Source: an uncultured Microbacteriaceae bacterium (GTDB lineage Bacteria > Actinomycetota > Actinomycetes > Actinomycetales > Microbacteriaceae). Taken from it: DNA of 23,869 nt. The position numbers and the translations under genes are program-made. The notes beneath the pieces were generated by a model, which was given only the letters and a program-made list of their open reading frames with translations, was not told the origin of the DNA and did no database searches. Where the stretch lies: positions 1-23,869 of the forward strand of contig CAKUJB010000014.1 in the NCBI GenBank assembly GCA_934661165.1, given 5' to 3'. Each line of letters begins with the position of its first letter. The stretch's first letter is position 1. This document shows positions 7,260 through 14,546 of this stretch, piece after piece.

Positions 7260-8093
7260 ATGGGAATGTCCGGGGCGACGACGCAGCAGCTCGTGACGCG
7301 GGTCCGGCTCGGGGATTCCGGCGGGAGCCCGCACGTCGACCGCCGCGACGACGCGATCGCCGTCGAGGAGCCCCTCGAGATCCGCATCGACGGCCAGTCC
7401 TGGTCGATCACGATGCGCACGCCGGGCGACGACCTCGACCTCGTCGCCGGCTTCCTCGTCGGCGAGGGCGTCATCACCGAGCGGGGTCATCTCGCGTCGC
7501 TCGGCCAGGTCGCGGGCGCCGTCTTCGGCAACACCGTGAATGCGCAGCTCGCCCCCGGCGCGACGCCCCCCGCGGACGCGGCGGCGCGCCACTCCGTGAC
7601 GACCTCCGCCTGCGGCATCTGCGGCACCGAGTCGATCGACGCGATCGAGAAGGACGCGCGGTGGTCGCTCGACGAAGACGAGACCGTCGTCACCCCCGAG
7701 GTGCTCGCCGTGCTGCCGGATCGGCTCCGCGAGGCGCAGGCCGTCTTCGACGAGACCGGCGGCGTCCACGCGGCCGGGCTCTTCACCGCCGACGGCGAGC
7801 TCCTCGTCGTGCGGGAGGACGTCGGCCGGCACAACGCCGTCGACAAGGTCGTCGGCTGGGCGCTCCAACACGACACGCTGCCGGCGCGCGGCACCGTCCT
7901 CCAGGTCTCCGGCCGGGCGTCGTTCGAGCTCGTGCAGAAGGCCCGGCTCGCGGGCATCCCCATGCTCGCGGCCGTGGGCGCGCCGTCCTCGCTCTCGCGC
8001 GACCTCGCCGACCGCTCCGGCCTCACGCTCGTCGGCTTCAGCCGCGGGAACGCCTTCAGCGTCTACACCCACCCCCGCCGCGTCGCGGTCTGA
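7260..8093 (+). CDS. fdhD: Formate dehydrogenase accessory sulfurtransferase FdhD
   Basis: FdhD transfers sulfur, obtained from a cysteine desulfurase, to the molybdenum cofactor of formate dehydrogenases, which is needed for activity. The 277-residue product has the hallmark SACGICGTESI with C118 and C121, the cysteines that carry the sulfur. It also has DDLDLVAGFLVGEGVI (57-72), EDVGRHNAVDKVVGW (186-200) and the C-terminal glycine/serine-rich segment VSGRASFELVQKA. ATG 7260 is placed 4 nt after GGAAGG; GTG 7257 and ATG 7266 are alternatives. It is divergent from its probable client enzyme and converges with the SRPBCC gene, 19 nt apart, with no obvious terminator between. Confidence 0.95.
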   Translation: MGMSGATTQQLVTRVRLGDSGGSPHVDRRDDAIAVEEPLEIRIDGQSWSITMRTPGDDLDLVAGFLVGEGVITERGHLASLGQVAGAVFGNTVNAQLAPGATPPADAAARHSVTTSACGICGTESIDAIEKDARWSLDEDETVVTPEVLAVLPDRLREAQAVFDETGGVHAAGLFTADGELLVVREDVGRHNAVDKVVGWALQHDTLPARGTVLQVSGRASFELVQKARLAGIPMLAAVGAPSSLSRDLADRSGLTLVGFSRGNAFSVYTHPRRVAV

Positions 8094-8112
8094 GCGCCGG
8101 GCGCGACCGGCG

Positions 8113-8556
8113 TCAGCCTTCGGCGACGCCCTTGAGCTGCTCGAGGCCCTGGTCGAAGACGGGGCCGAGGAACTTCTGCGCGGGGAAGACGAGCTTCGTC
8201 AGCGCATTCTGCGTCCCGACCATCCGCCACGTGACGTCCGTCGCCTCGCCCGCCGGGCGCAGCAGGAAGTCGTGCTCGCTCACCGTCTTGAACGGCTTGC
8301 GGAACGACACCCGCACGTGCACCCGGCGGTCGTCGGCCTCGGTGATCTCGAGCGTGCCCGCGCCGGAGCGCTTGCCGCGGTACTCGTACACCGCGCCGAC
8401 GCCGCGCGCCGCGCCCCGATAGTCCCGCTCGAGGTCCGCGTCCTGCTGCTCGAAGGGCGACCAGCGCCGCCACTCGGGGAAGCTCGTCAGGAGGTCGAGG
8501 ATCCGCTCGGGCGGCGCCTCGATCTCGATGGAACGACGGATCTCGTACTCACCCAC
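8113..8556 (-). CDS. SRPBCC (START-like) family protein
   Basis: This 147-residue protein has the polyketide cyclase/dehydrase-type SRPBCC pattern. It begins YEIRRSIEIEAPPERILDLLTSFPEWRRWSPFE, where a beta strand is followed by the conserved APPERIWDLL-like helix and the W-x-x-WSP motif. Alternating strands follow (GAGTLEITEADDRRV, EATDVTWRMVG), then a long C-terminal helix (LGPVFDQGLEQLKGVAEG). The fold makes a hydrophobic ligand cavity; ligand and reaction are unknown. GTG at 8556 is the start, with GGGGGTGG upstream. It lies 27 nt downstream of the HdeD-like gene, so the two are probably co-transcribed. Confidence 0.88.
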   Translation of the reverse strand: MGEYEIRRSIEIEAPPERILDLLTSFPEWRRWSPFEQQDADLERDYRGAARGVGAVYEYRGKRSGAGTLEITEADDRRVHVRVSFRKPFKTVSEHDFLLRPAGEATDVTWRMVGTQNALTKLVFPAQKFLGPVFDQGLEQLKGVAEG

Positions 8557-8583
8557 GCCTGTCCACCCCCTCGGACGACCCGC

Positions 8584-9183
8584 TCAGGCGACCGAGTCGA
8601 CGACCTCCCCCGCCACGGTGAGGTCACCCCGGCGGACGCGGAAGGACGCGACGATGAGGACGACGCCGATGATGATCGCGCCGATCCCGATGACCCACAC
8701 CGTCGCGAGCGCGGCCCCGGCGGGGTCGGTGATCGCGATGACGGCGATGAGGATGCCGAAGAGGATGTCGATGACGCCCGCGGCGATCGCCCAGCCGCGC
8801 GAGCCGCCCTTGACCTTCGCGGCCTGGACGAGCTCCATGATGCCGCCGACGAACGCGGAGATCGCGAGGAACCACAGCAGCGCGAAGACGCCGAGCAGGC
8901 CCGCCGCGGCCGGCAGCGAGACGATGAGCACACCGGCGATGACGGTGAGCACGCCCTGCACGATGAGCCAGCCCCAGCCGGAGTACTCCTTGCGCGCGAC
9001 GATCGCGGCGATGACGACCATGACGCCGTCGACGATCGCGTAGATGCCGAAGACGAAGGTGAAGGCGATGACGGCGAGCGCCGGCTGCAGCAGGGCCGCG
9101 ACGCCGAGCAGGACGAAGAGGATGCCGCGGATGAGCACGAGCCACCAGAGGCCCCGGATCTGCGCGTCGAGTGCCTGCACCAT
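8584..9183 (-). CDS. HdeD/DUF308-family membrane protein
   Basis: This 199-residue integral membrane protein has about six hydrophobic helices in three hairpins. They begin with WWLVLIRGILFVLLGVAALL and end with VWVIGIGAIIIGVVLIVASF. The internally repeated pattern of Gly-rich helices (GIYAIVDGVMV, FVGGIMELVQA, GIGAIIIGVVL) is the DUF308 signature seen in HdeD. E. coli HdeD is an inner-membrane acid-resistance factor, but that role should not be assumed here. The ATG at 9183 follows AGGAGT with a 6-nt spacer. A TAGCGT hexamer about 90 nt upstream (minus strand) is a candidate -10. It probably forms a two-gene unit with the SRPBCC gene. Confidence 0.88.
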   Translation of the reverse strand: MVQALDAQIRGLWWLVLIRGILFVLLGVAALLQPALAVIAFTFVFGIYAIVDGVMVVIAAIVARKEYSGWGWLIVQGVLTVIAGVLIVSLPAAAGLLGVFALLWFLAISAFVGGIMELVQAAKVKGGSRGWAIAAGVIDILFGILIAVIAITDPAGAALATVWVIGIGAIIIGVVLIVASFRVRRGDLTVAGEVVDSVA

Positions 9184-9336
9184 TGATTGACTCCTATGTC
9201 TCGAAGGTCAGTGGACGCGCGATACCGGCGAGTCGGAGGGTCCCGAGGTCCCGCCCGGCGGCGCGTCCAGAGTCACGCTAGCGGGGCGGGGCCGTTTCGA
9301 GAAGAGGCGGGGAGGAATGCGCGGGGCGGCCGAGCC

Positions 9337-9370
9337 GGTCCCTGAGCGAGCAGAGCGAGCCGAAGGGCCC
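9337..9370. repeat. Short imperfect palindrome of a repeat type common in Micrococcales
   Basis: The element runs from GGTCCCTGAGCGAGC to GCGAGCCGAAGGGCCC. Internal arms GCTCGC/GCGAGC and outer arms pair with wobble. From memory, near-identical sequences are scattered between genes in many Micrococcales genomes. It begins 3 nt after the rimK-like stop codon, so it could end that transcript. A GAATGCGC lies just beyond it at 9315. The rest of 9184-9373 holds the HdeD-like promoter and nothing else seen. Confidence 0.6.
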
Positions 9371-9373
9371 GCC

Positions 9374-10567
9374 TCACCCCTCCGGCGGGATCGCCTGCTT
9401 CGGCAGCTTGCGCACGCGCGGCCGGCGGCGGCGCCGCTCGGGCACCATGGAGCGCATCTCCTCGAGCTTGCCGAAGCACAGCAGCCGGTCGCCGCCCTGC
9501 AGGAGCGTGCCCTCGCGCGGGTTCGGGATGACGGTCGTGCCGCGGTGGAGCGTGAGGACCGTGATGTCGAGGTCGCGCAGCCCCGACTCGTCGATCGACT
9601 TGCCGACGAAGTCGCCGTTCGCGTGCACGATGAGCTCGGCGACGCCGTAGCCGGTCGAGACGCTGAGGCGCTGGCGCACGTCGATGTCGGGGAAGGCGAC
9701 GCGGTCGGCGATGTGGTCGACGATCGCGCCGGCGACGTCGAGTCGGGTCGCCTCCTCGATGCCGCGCAGGCCTGGCGAGGAGTTCACCTCCATCACGAGC
9801 GGGCCGTCGTCGCCCTCGAGCATGTCGACACCGGCGACCTTGAGCCCCATGATCTGCGCCGAGCGGACCGCCGCCTGCGCGTAGTCGTCCGGGAGGTCGA
9901 CGGGGGCGACGGTGCCGCCGCGGTGCACGTTCGACCGGAACTCGTCGCCGCGCGCGGTGCGCCGCATCGCCGCGACGACGCGGTCGCCGACGACGAGCGC
10001 CCGGATGTCGCGTCCCCGGCTCTCGGCGACGAAGTGCTGGATGAGCACGTTCTGGTTCGTCGAGTGCAGCGTCTCGATGATCGCCTCGGCGACCTTCGAG
10101 TCGGGCGCGAGGATGACGCCGATGCCCTGCGTGCCCTCGAGGAGCTTGATGACGACGGGGGCGCCGCCGACGTGCTCGATCGCCGGGCGGACGTCGGCCC
10201 GATTCCGGACGAATGCGGTGGCCGGCATCCCGATCCCGTGCCGCGACAGGATCTGCGTCGCGCGGAGCTTGTCCCGCGCATTCGTGATCCCGGTCGCCGT
10301 GTTCGGCGTATAGACGTCCATCTGCTCGAACTGCCGGACGACCGCGGTGCCGAAGTACGTGATCGAGGCGCCGATGCGCGGCACGATCGCGTCGTAGTCG
10401 CGCAGCTGGCGGCCGCGGTACTGGAGGTCCGGCTCGGGGCCCGTGAGGTCGATCGCGAAGCGCAGCGTGTCGAGCACCTTCACCTCGTGCCCGCGCTGAT
10501 CCGCCGCGGCGCGGAGTCGCTGCGTCGAGTACGCGCGAGGCGCGCGGGACAGAATGGCGAGTCGCAT
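9374..10567 (-). CDS. rimK: RimK-family ATP-grasp glutamate ligase with C-terminal RCK_C domain
   Basis: RimK-type enzymes use ATP to add glutamates to a carboxylate; in E. coli the target is the C-terminus of ribosomal protein S6. The 397-residue product has the RimK N-terminal domain (1-95, with YDAIVPRIGASITYFG) and an ATP-grasp domain (about 97-290). The ATP-grasp part has APVVIKLLEGTQGIGV (136-151), ESRGRDIRALVVG and the metal-binding E260 and N262 in VMEVNSSPGL. Beyond the usual 300-residue end lies an RCK_C (TrkA-C-like) domain at about 301-375: GYGVAELIVHANGDFVGKSI, TVIPNPREGTLLQGGDRLLCFG. A basic tail follows. RCK_C domains bind small ligands, so allosteric control is an inference. 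The ATG at 10567 follows AGGGGA. It is divergent from a RimB-like protease gene with only 14 nt between starts. Confidence 0.92.
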   Translation of the reverse strand: MRLAILSRAPRAYSTQRLRAAADQRGHEVKVLDTLRFAIDLTGPEPDLQYRGRQLRDYDAIVPRIGASITYFGTAVVRQFEQMDVYTPNTATGITNARDKLRATQILSRHGIGMPATAFVRNRADVRPAIEHVGGAPVVIKLLEGTQGIGVILAPDSKVAEAIIETLHSTNQNVLIQHFVAESRGRDIRALVVGDRVVAAMRRTARGDEFRSNVHRGGTVAPVDLPDDYAQAAVRSAQIMGLKVAGVDMLEGDDGPLVMEVNSSPGLRGIEEATRLDVAGAIVDHIADRVAFPDIDVRQRLSVSTGYGVAELIVHANGDFVGKSIDESGLRDLDITVLTLHRGTTVIPNPREGTLLQGGDRLLCFGKLEEMRSMVPERRRRRPRVRKLPKQAIPPEG

Positions 10568-10581
10568 CGGGGTTCCCCTGC
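10568..10581. promoter_or_regulatory. 14-nt gap between divergent rimK and retropepsin starts
   Basis: The gap holds the AGGGGA ribosome binding site for rimK on the minus strand. Promoters must overlap the opposing coding regions: CAGAAT at about 10550 could be a -10 for the plus-strand gene and TATGAA on the minus strand near 10610 one for rimK. Both are weak guesses. Confidence 0.3.
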
Positions 10582-11079
10582 ATGATGGGCGGTGTGAAGG
10601 ATCACCCCCATTCATACACGCCTGCCGGGTGGAGAGAATGGGTGAGCCTGCCGGAGGCCGGGGTGCCCTGGATCAAGGCGAAGCTCGACACCGGGGCGCG
10701 TACCTCGTCGCTGCACGCATTCGACCTCGAGGAGTTCGTCCGGGACGGCCGCGAGTGGGTCCGGTTCAAGGTCCGGCCCTGGCAGGAGTCCGACGCCGAC
10801 GAGGTGCTCGTCGAGCGCCCCGTGCACGATCGGCGGCGCATCCGCAGCTCGTCGGGGCACGTCGAGGAGCGCGTCGTCGTGCGGCTGACGCTCGTGCTCA
10901 TGGGCAAGCAGTTCCGCGCCGAGTTCACGCTCAGCAATCGCGACGAGATGGGCTTCCGGATGCTCGTCGGCCGGCAGGCGCTGCGCCGCGGCTTCACGGT
11001 CGCGGCGGGCGAGTCGTTCCTCGGCGGCCGCCCGCCGAAGGAGGTCCGCCGCCGCAACCGGGGGAAGCCGGTCGCCTGA
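10582..11079 (+). CDS. RimB-like retropepsin-type aspartic protease (Zn_protease/DUF785 family)
   Basis: The 165-residue protein belongs to the family long annotated as putative ATP-dependent zinc proteases and found beside rimK genes. Its members are retropepsin-like aspartic proteases. The signature is GWREWVSLPEAGVPWIKAKLDTGARTSS split as GWREWVSLPE (16-25) and KLDTGARTSSLHA (34-46), with D36 in the DTGA active-site motif. RRRIRSSSGHVEER and the second core element EMGFRMLVGRQALRR (103 onward) follow the family pattern. The active enzyme would be a dimer. As E. coli RimB trims glutamates added by RimK, the pair here plausibly adds and removes poly-glutamate. ATG at 10582, ATG 10585 or GTG 10594 could start it; none has a strong ribosome binding site. 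Confidence 0.9.
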   Translation: MMGGVKDHPHSYTPAGWREWVSLPEAGVPWIKAKLDTGARTSSLHAFDLEEFVRDGREWVRFKVRPWQESDADEVLVERPVHDRRRIRSSSGHVEERVVVRLTLVLMGKQFRAEFTLSNRDEMGFRMLVGRQALRRGFTVAAGESFLGGRPPKEVRRRNRGKPVA

Positions 11080-11085
11080 GCCGCG

Positions 11086-11409
11086 TCAGGGGGCGGCGAG
11101 GGCGTCGGCGACGACGGCGTGGACCGCGGGGTCCCAGGTGAGGGCGCGCGCCCACGGCAGGCCGAGCAGGTCCGCGAAGTAGATGCTGTGCACGTCGTCG
11201 AATTCCGCGCGCGCCGCGCCCGGCAGCACCTCGGCGGGGACGAGCTCGGCAAGCGCGCTGCGGCGGGCGACGAGCCCGTCGTGCGGCCAGAGCCGCGCGG
11301 TGGCGCCCGGGCTCGGCGCGGTGAGCGCCGTGCCCGCGATGACCGTCACCGTGACACCGTCGAGCGTGACGGCCGCGCCACCGGAGACGAGGACGATCGC
11401 GCGAGGCAC
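11086..11409 (-). CDS. Hypothetical protein, 107 residues
   Basis: I do not recognise this protein. The reading frame has the strong G/C third-position pattern of the neighbours, begins with GTG at 11409, and is preceded by AGGA about 8 nt upstream. Features are a beta-rich N-terminus (AIVLVSGGAAVTLDGVTVTVIAG), a middle part with WPHDGLVARRSALAEL, and a C-terminus with DDVHSIYFADLLGLPWARAL. It looks soluble, with no signal peptide or convincing membrane helix. It converges with the retropepsin gene (6 nt between stops) and its 5' end faces a strong palindrome shared with the divergent regulator gene, so it may be controlled by that regulator (inference). Confidence 0.55.
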   Translation of the reverse strand: MPRAIVLVSGGAAVTLDGVTVTVIAGTALTAPSPGATARLWPHDGLVARRSALAELVPAEVLPGAARAEFDDVHSIYFADLLGLPWARALTWDPAVHAVVADALAAP

Positions 11410-11437
11410 GCATTCATCCTGGCACCGCGCTCCCCGC

Positions 11438-11511
11438 CGCTCGATGCATATGTTTGCGCTCCGTGCACATGAAATTGCATAGGGACGGGGCGCAAACGTA
11501 TGCATCGAGCG
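11438..11511. repeat. Near-perfect 27-bp-arm palindrome in a divergent promoter region
   Basis: Arms 11438-11464 and 11485-11511 match at 25 of 27 positions; the left arm begins CGCTCGATGCATATGTTTGC. The loop is 20 nt and AT-rich for this genome. It lies between two genes transcribed away from it, so a terminator role is unlikely. A regulator operator or a dispersed palindromic element is more likely. The TGCAT and GTTTGCG elements resemble the arms flanking the IS. Confidence 0.75.
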
Positions 11512-11541
11512 GGGTGCGGGGGCGGTCGGTAGGCTCGGCGG

Positions 11542-12216
11542 ATGGGGGACGCGGGGGATGCGCGGGACGTCGGCGGGGAGTTCCTGCCGGGGGATCCGGG
11601 GTACTGGCAGCACTGGTGGAATGCGCTCAACGACCGCGACCCGGCGGTCGCCGCGACGGGTGCGCCGTTCCGGATGGAGCTCATCGCGGACAGGACCTTC
11701 GCGGAGCGGGACTGGCTCGCCGAGTTCGATCGCGAGATCGTCGCGCACGTCGTCGGCGGCGGGCTCGTCACCGGCCGGGTCATCGTGCCGGAGGAGTCGA
11801 TCGAGACGCCCGCCGAGGACCTCATCGCGATCGGGCTCACGCTCGGCTTCGAGGTGCGGGCGCTGACGGGGCCGGAGCCGTTCGCGATCTATGACGGGGT
11901 GACCGCGGTGCTGCCCGAGCGGGACGACGCGGGCGAGGCCGGGCACCGAGTCATCCGGCGGGCGTCGGTCGTCGGGGCGCTCCAGTCGCTCTTCGACCTG
12001 CACTGGGCGGCGGCGATCCCGTGGGACGAGCACAAGAAGGGGACAGCCGGCGTCCTCCAGCTCCTCGCCCGCGGCTGGGACGACGCGCGGATCGCCGCGA
12101 GCCTCGGCATCTCGCCGCGGACGGTGAGCCGCCGCGTCGCCGAGGCCATGAATGCGGTCGGCGCGCGATCGCGCTTCGAACTCGGCATGCGGTACGGGTT
12201 GTCGCGGCGCGGCTGA
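11542..12216 (+). CDS. Transcriptional regulator with C-terminal LuxR-type HTH
   Basis: The 224-residue protein ends in a LuxR/FixJ-type helix-turn-helix (about 166-222: LLARGWDDARIAASLGISPR, TVSRRVAEAMNAVGARSRFE). It has no response-regulator receiver domain. The N-terminal part (about 25-145), with TGRVIVPEESIETPAEDL, FEVRALTGPEPFAIYDG and RRASVVGALQSLFDLHWAAA, resembles the phospholipase-D-like sensor region of TrmB/LuxR hybrid regulators of actinobacteria. That likeness is from memory and the ligand is unknown. TAGGCT sits 6 nt before the ATG, suggesting a leaderless transcript. The strong palindrome 30 nt upstream could be an autoregulatory site. Its target genes cannot be read from sequence. 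Confidence 0.82.
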   Translation: MGDAGDARDVGGEFLPGDPGYWQHWWNALNDRDPAVAATGAPFRMELIADRTFAERDWLAEFDREIVAHVVGGGLVTGRVIVPEESIETPAEDLIAIGLTLGFEVRALTGPEPFAIYDGVTAVLPERDDAGEAGHRVIRRASVVGALQSLFDLHWAAAIPWDEHKKGTAGVLQLLARGWDDARIAASLGISPRTVSRRVAEAMNAVGARSRFELGMRYGLSRRG

Positions 12217-12232
12217 GCGCCGCGTCCCGCTC

Positions 12233-12292
12233 CGCGAGGGAAGGGTTGTCGTCGGTTCAGCGCGGGCAGGCGACGACAACCCTTCCCTCGCG
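12233..12292. repeat. Perfect 22-bp inverted repeat after the LuxR-type gene
   Basis: Arms 12233-12254 (CGCGAGGGAAGGGTTGTCGT plus CG) and 12271-12292 are perfect complements around a 16-nt loop. It begins 16 nt after the regulator stop. There is no T-tract. It may stop transcription of the regulator or belong to a dispersed palindromic repeat family. The remaining 102 nt before the next gene show nothing else clear except TACACC 9 nt before the next ATG. Confidence 0.75.
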
Positions 12293-12394
12293 AGCCGGGG
12301 AGCTCGCTGGGCGAGCGCCCGCGGCGGTCTCCGGCGCGTGGCGAGAACTCGCCAACAGTCCCCGAAACCCCGGAACTCCGGTACACCTGAGGCC

Positions 12395-13312
12395 ATGGTC
12401 AACGTGGACACCCCGGTGGCGCACGCGCCCGAGGACATCAGCATCGACTCGGTCCTCGCCGGCCCGCGCGCCGACGACGGCTACTACGGCCCCGACAGCG
12501 TCACGTGGAAGGTCATCTCGCACCCCGCGGCGCTCAACGTCGGCGGCGGCCTCGCCGTCCTCCTCCAGGTGCTCGAGCCCGGCGAGATGTGGCACCTGTC
12601 GAAGACGTCCGTCGCGAACGAGGGCGGCGTCGCCGCCGAGTCGCGATTCAAGCGGACCGGCGCATTCCTCATCACCATCAACTTCGGTGACAAGGCGCAC
12701 GCCGACGCGGCCGCCGCGCACGTCGACCGGCTCCACGAGCGCTCGATCATCCGCGACGAGACGACCGGCGAGGAGATCTCGCGGGCGAAGACGGACGACT
12801 GGATGCGCTGGACCCACTGCACGTTCGTGTGGGGCGCGCTCACCGCGGCGCTCGAGTACGGGCTCGAGCTCACCGCCGAGGAGCAGGACCGCTTCGTGCG
12901 CGAGCAGCACAAGTCCGCCGAGCTGCTCCACGTGCCGGGCCCGATCCCGTCGACGCGCGCCGAGCTCGACGCCCTCATCGACGGCTGGGGCGAGCGGGCG
13001 GCGCTCACCGTCCCGGCGGCGAACATCGCCGTCGCCCTCCGCCACCCCGGCGACGGCCAGGGCCCCATCGCGCGCTGGGTCGCGCGCAACGTCCAGTACG
13101 GGCTCCTCGCGCTCCTGCCCGCGTGGGCGCAGCGCCTCTACGGCCTCGACGCGATGACCGAGCGACGAATGCGCGCGGGTCGCCGCTGGATGGGCCGCTT
13201 CCTCAAGCTCGCCGCGAAGAACAAGACCATGGACGGCCTCATCGCCGAGGCGACCGAGCAGGCGACGGTGCACCCGTACCGGAAGGTGCGCGGGGATCGT
13301 CGCGCCGCCTGA
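12395..13312 (+). CDS. MpaB-type oxygenase family protein (DUF2236)
   Basis: The 305-residue protein belongs to the oxygenase MpaB/DUF2236 family, which includes haem-binding latex-clearing (rubber) oxygenases and a fungal mycophenolic-acid oxygenase. Family-like blocks are YGPDSVTWKVISHPAALNVG (27-46), LLQVLEPGEMWHLSKTSVAN, TGAFLITINFGD and WTHCTFVWGALTAALEYG. The conserved His lies in the last block, a probable metal or haem ligand. SAELLHVPGPIPSTRAELDA is the typical linker. There is no signal peptide, so it is probably cytoplasmic; substrate is unknown. The ATG at 12395 gives a family-like N-terminus; the frame is open far upstream but without homology. TACACC just upstream could be a -10 for a leaderless mRNA. 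Confidence 0.85.
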   Translation: MVNVDTPVAHAPEDISIDSVLAGPRADDGYYGPDSVTWKVISHPAALNVGGGLAVLLQVLEPGEMWHLSKTSVANEGGVAAESRFKRTGAFLITINFGDKAHADAAAAHVDRLHERSIIRDETTGEEISRAKTDDWMRWTHCTFVWGALTAALEYGLELTAEEQDRFVREQHKSAELLHVPGPIPSTRAELDALIDGWGERAALTVPAANIAVALRHPGDGQGPIARWVARNVQYGLLALLPAWAQRLYGLDAMTERRMRAGRRWMGRFLKLAAKNKTMDGLIAEATEQATVHPYRKVRGDRRAA

Positions 13313-13414
13313 GGCGGCGCGGGCGCATAGCGTTCGCCCAGCTCCCGGGTTAGCCTGAGCCCAGGCGCACGCCGCCGTGCGCGTCCCGCCGAGGCGGGCT
13401 GGAGGTGGACTGGG

Positions 13415-13600
13415 ATGACCGAGTATGCATTCATCAGCATCGCGGTGCGCCGCCGCCGCGAGGGGCTGCGGCTCGACGGGGACTACCAGGACGTCATCCG
13501 CGAGCGGGCGGCGGAGGGCTGGGCCTTCGTGCAGGCCATCGACCTCAGCGCGCACATCGAGCCACGAATCGACCTCGTCTTCTCACGAAAGGTGCAGTGA
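13415..13600 (+). CDS. Small DUF4177 protein
   Basis: This 61-residue protein has the DUF4177 pattern: an N-terminal strand YAFISIAVRRR, a short helix DYQDVIRERAAEGWAFVQAI with the conserved GW, and a closing strand RIDLVFSRKVQ. The function of the family is unknown. The ATG at 13415 follows GGAGGTG with about 8 nt spacing, and a TAGCCT hexamer at about 13351 is a candidate -10. Its stop codon shares one base with the start of the next gene, so the two are coupled. Confidence 0.9.
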   Translation: MTEYAFISIAVRRRREGLRLDGDYQDVIRERAAEGWAFVQAIDLSAHIEPRIDLVFSRKVQ

Positions 13601-14130
13601 TGCAGCATCCGCTCCGCGTCCTCCAGGCGCTCACCGTCTTCCTCGCGGGCCTGTACGGGCTCTTCGTCTTCCTCGGCAACCTCATGGACTACGGCTCGAA
13701 CTACGCGTTCGTGCAGCACGTGCTCTCGATGGACACGACCTTCGAGGGCAACGCGCTCATGTGGCGTGCGATCACCGTGCCGTGGATCTGGACCGTCGCG
13801 TACATCGGGATCATCGCGGCCGAGGGCGTCTTCGCCGCGTTCGGGCTCATCGGCGGCATCCAGCTCTTCCGCCACCGCAACGCCGGTTTCGCCGCCTACG
13901 ACCGTCAGCGGGTCTGGGGGTACTCGGCGTACGGGATGGCCTTCCTCATCTGGTTCTTCGGCTTCATCGTCGTCGGCTCCGAGTGGTTCGCGATGTGGCA
14001 GTCGAGCTCCTGGAACGGCAAGGACACGGCGATGCCGCTCGCGATCCTCTTCGCCGTCTTCGCGGCGCTGCTCGCGCTGAACGACACGTCGGCGCGCGGC
14101 GACGGCCGGGCCGATCGGGTCGCGGGCTGA
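13600..14130 (+). CDS. DUF2165 family membrane protein
   Basis: The 176-residue protein has four hydrophobic segments (about 8-28, 64-90, 106-127, 143-161). It matches the DUF2165 pattern: an N-terminal helix followed by LGNLMDYGSNYAFVQHVLSM, then DTTFEGNALMWRAIT, a family signature as I recall it, then IGIIAAEGVFAAFGLIGGIQ and SEWFAMWQSSSWNG. It is a cytoplasmic-membrane protein of unknown function. The start is fixed by a TGATG junction with the DUF4177 gene and an AAAGGTG ribosome binding site. The pair may form a small complex, but that is inference. Confidence 0.9.
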   Translation: MQHPLRVLQALTVFLAGLYGLFVFLGNLMDYGSNYAFVQHVLSMDTTFEGNALMWRAITVPWIWTVAYIGIIAAEGVFAAFGLIGGIQLFRHRNAGFAAYDRQRVWGYSAYGMAFLIWFFGFIVVGSEWFAMWQSSSWNGKDTAMPLAILFAVFAALLALNDTSARGDGRADRVAG

Positions 14131-14145
14131 GGGGTGGGGACTCGC

Positions 14146-14505
14146 ATGACCGGCAGACGACCCACGGGCGTGACGTTCGTCGCGATCATCGTGCTCCTCA
14201 ACGGCGTGCTCACGACGATCGGCGCGATCATCGGGCTGACGGGCGGCGGCGACACGGTCTCCTCGATCGTGTCACTCGTGCTCGGCATCCTGACGCTCCT
14301 CGTCGCGGCGGGCCTCTTCGGCCGCAGCCAGCTCGCCCGGGTGCTCACGACGATCGTGCTCGCGCTGTCGCTCGCGGGGGCGATCTTCGCCCTCGGGGTG
14401 ACCGCCGGGACCTCGGCGATGGCGTGGCCGATCATCTCGGGCCTGCTCTCGCTCGTCGGGATCGCGCTGCTATACACGAGGCAGGCGAACGCGTACTTCC
14501 GGTGA
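14146..14505 (+). CDS. Small four-helix membrane protein
   Basis: This 119-residue protein has four predicted membrane helices: GVTFVAIIVLLNGVLTTIGA, IVSLVLGILTLLVAAGLFG, VLTTIVLALSLAGAIFALGV and WPIISGLLSLVGIALLYT. The layout resembles the DUF7144-like group of small actinobacterial membrane proteins, but I cannot assign a family with confidence. The ATG at 14146 follows GGGGTGGGGA; a GTG at 14134 in the same frame is an alternative. It starts 15 nt after the DUF2165 stop and probably shares its transcript. It ends facing the repeat-rich gap at 14506-14730. Confidence 0.8.
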   Translation: MTGRRPTGVTFVAIIVLLNGVLTTIGAIIGLTGGGDTVSSIVSLVLGILTLLVAAGLFGRSQLARVLTTIVLALSLAGAIFALGVTAGTSAMAWPIISGLLSLVGIALLYTRQANAYFR

Positions 14506-14546
14506 GGGCGGGAGCCGGGCGGGCGGGCGCCGCGATCGCGAGCCGT

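Noticed and set aside
5032..7260. Long plus-strand frame opposite the molybdopterin oxidoreductase
   Set aside because: No family motif and biased composition; the minus strand holds a full-length enzyme with start and ribosome binding site.
8094..8112. Terminator between fdhD and the SRPBCC gene
   Set aside because: The 19 bp has only a weak GC-rich self-pairing and no T-tract.
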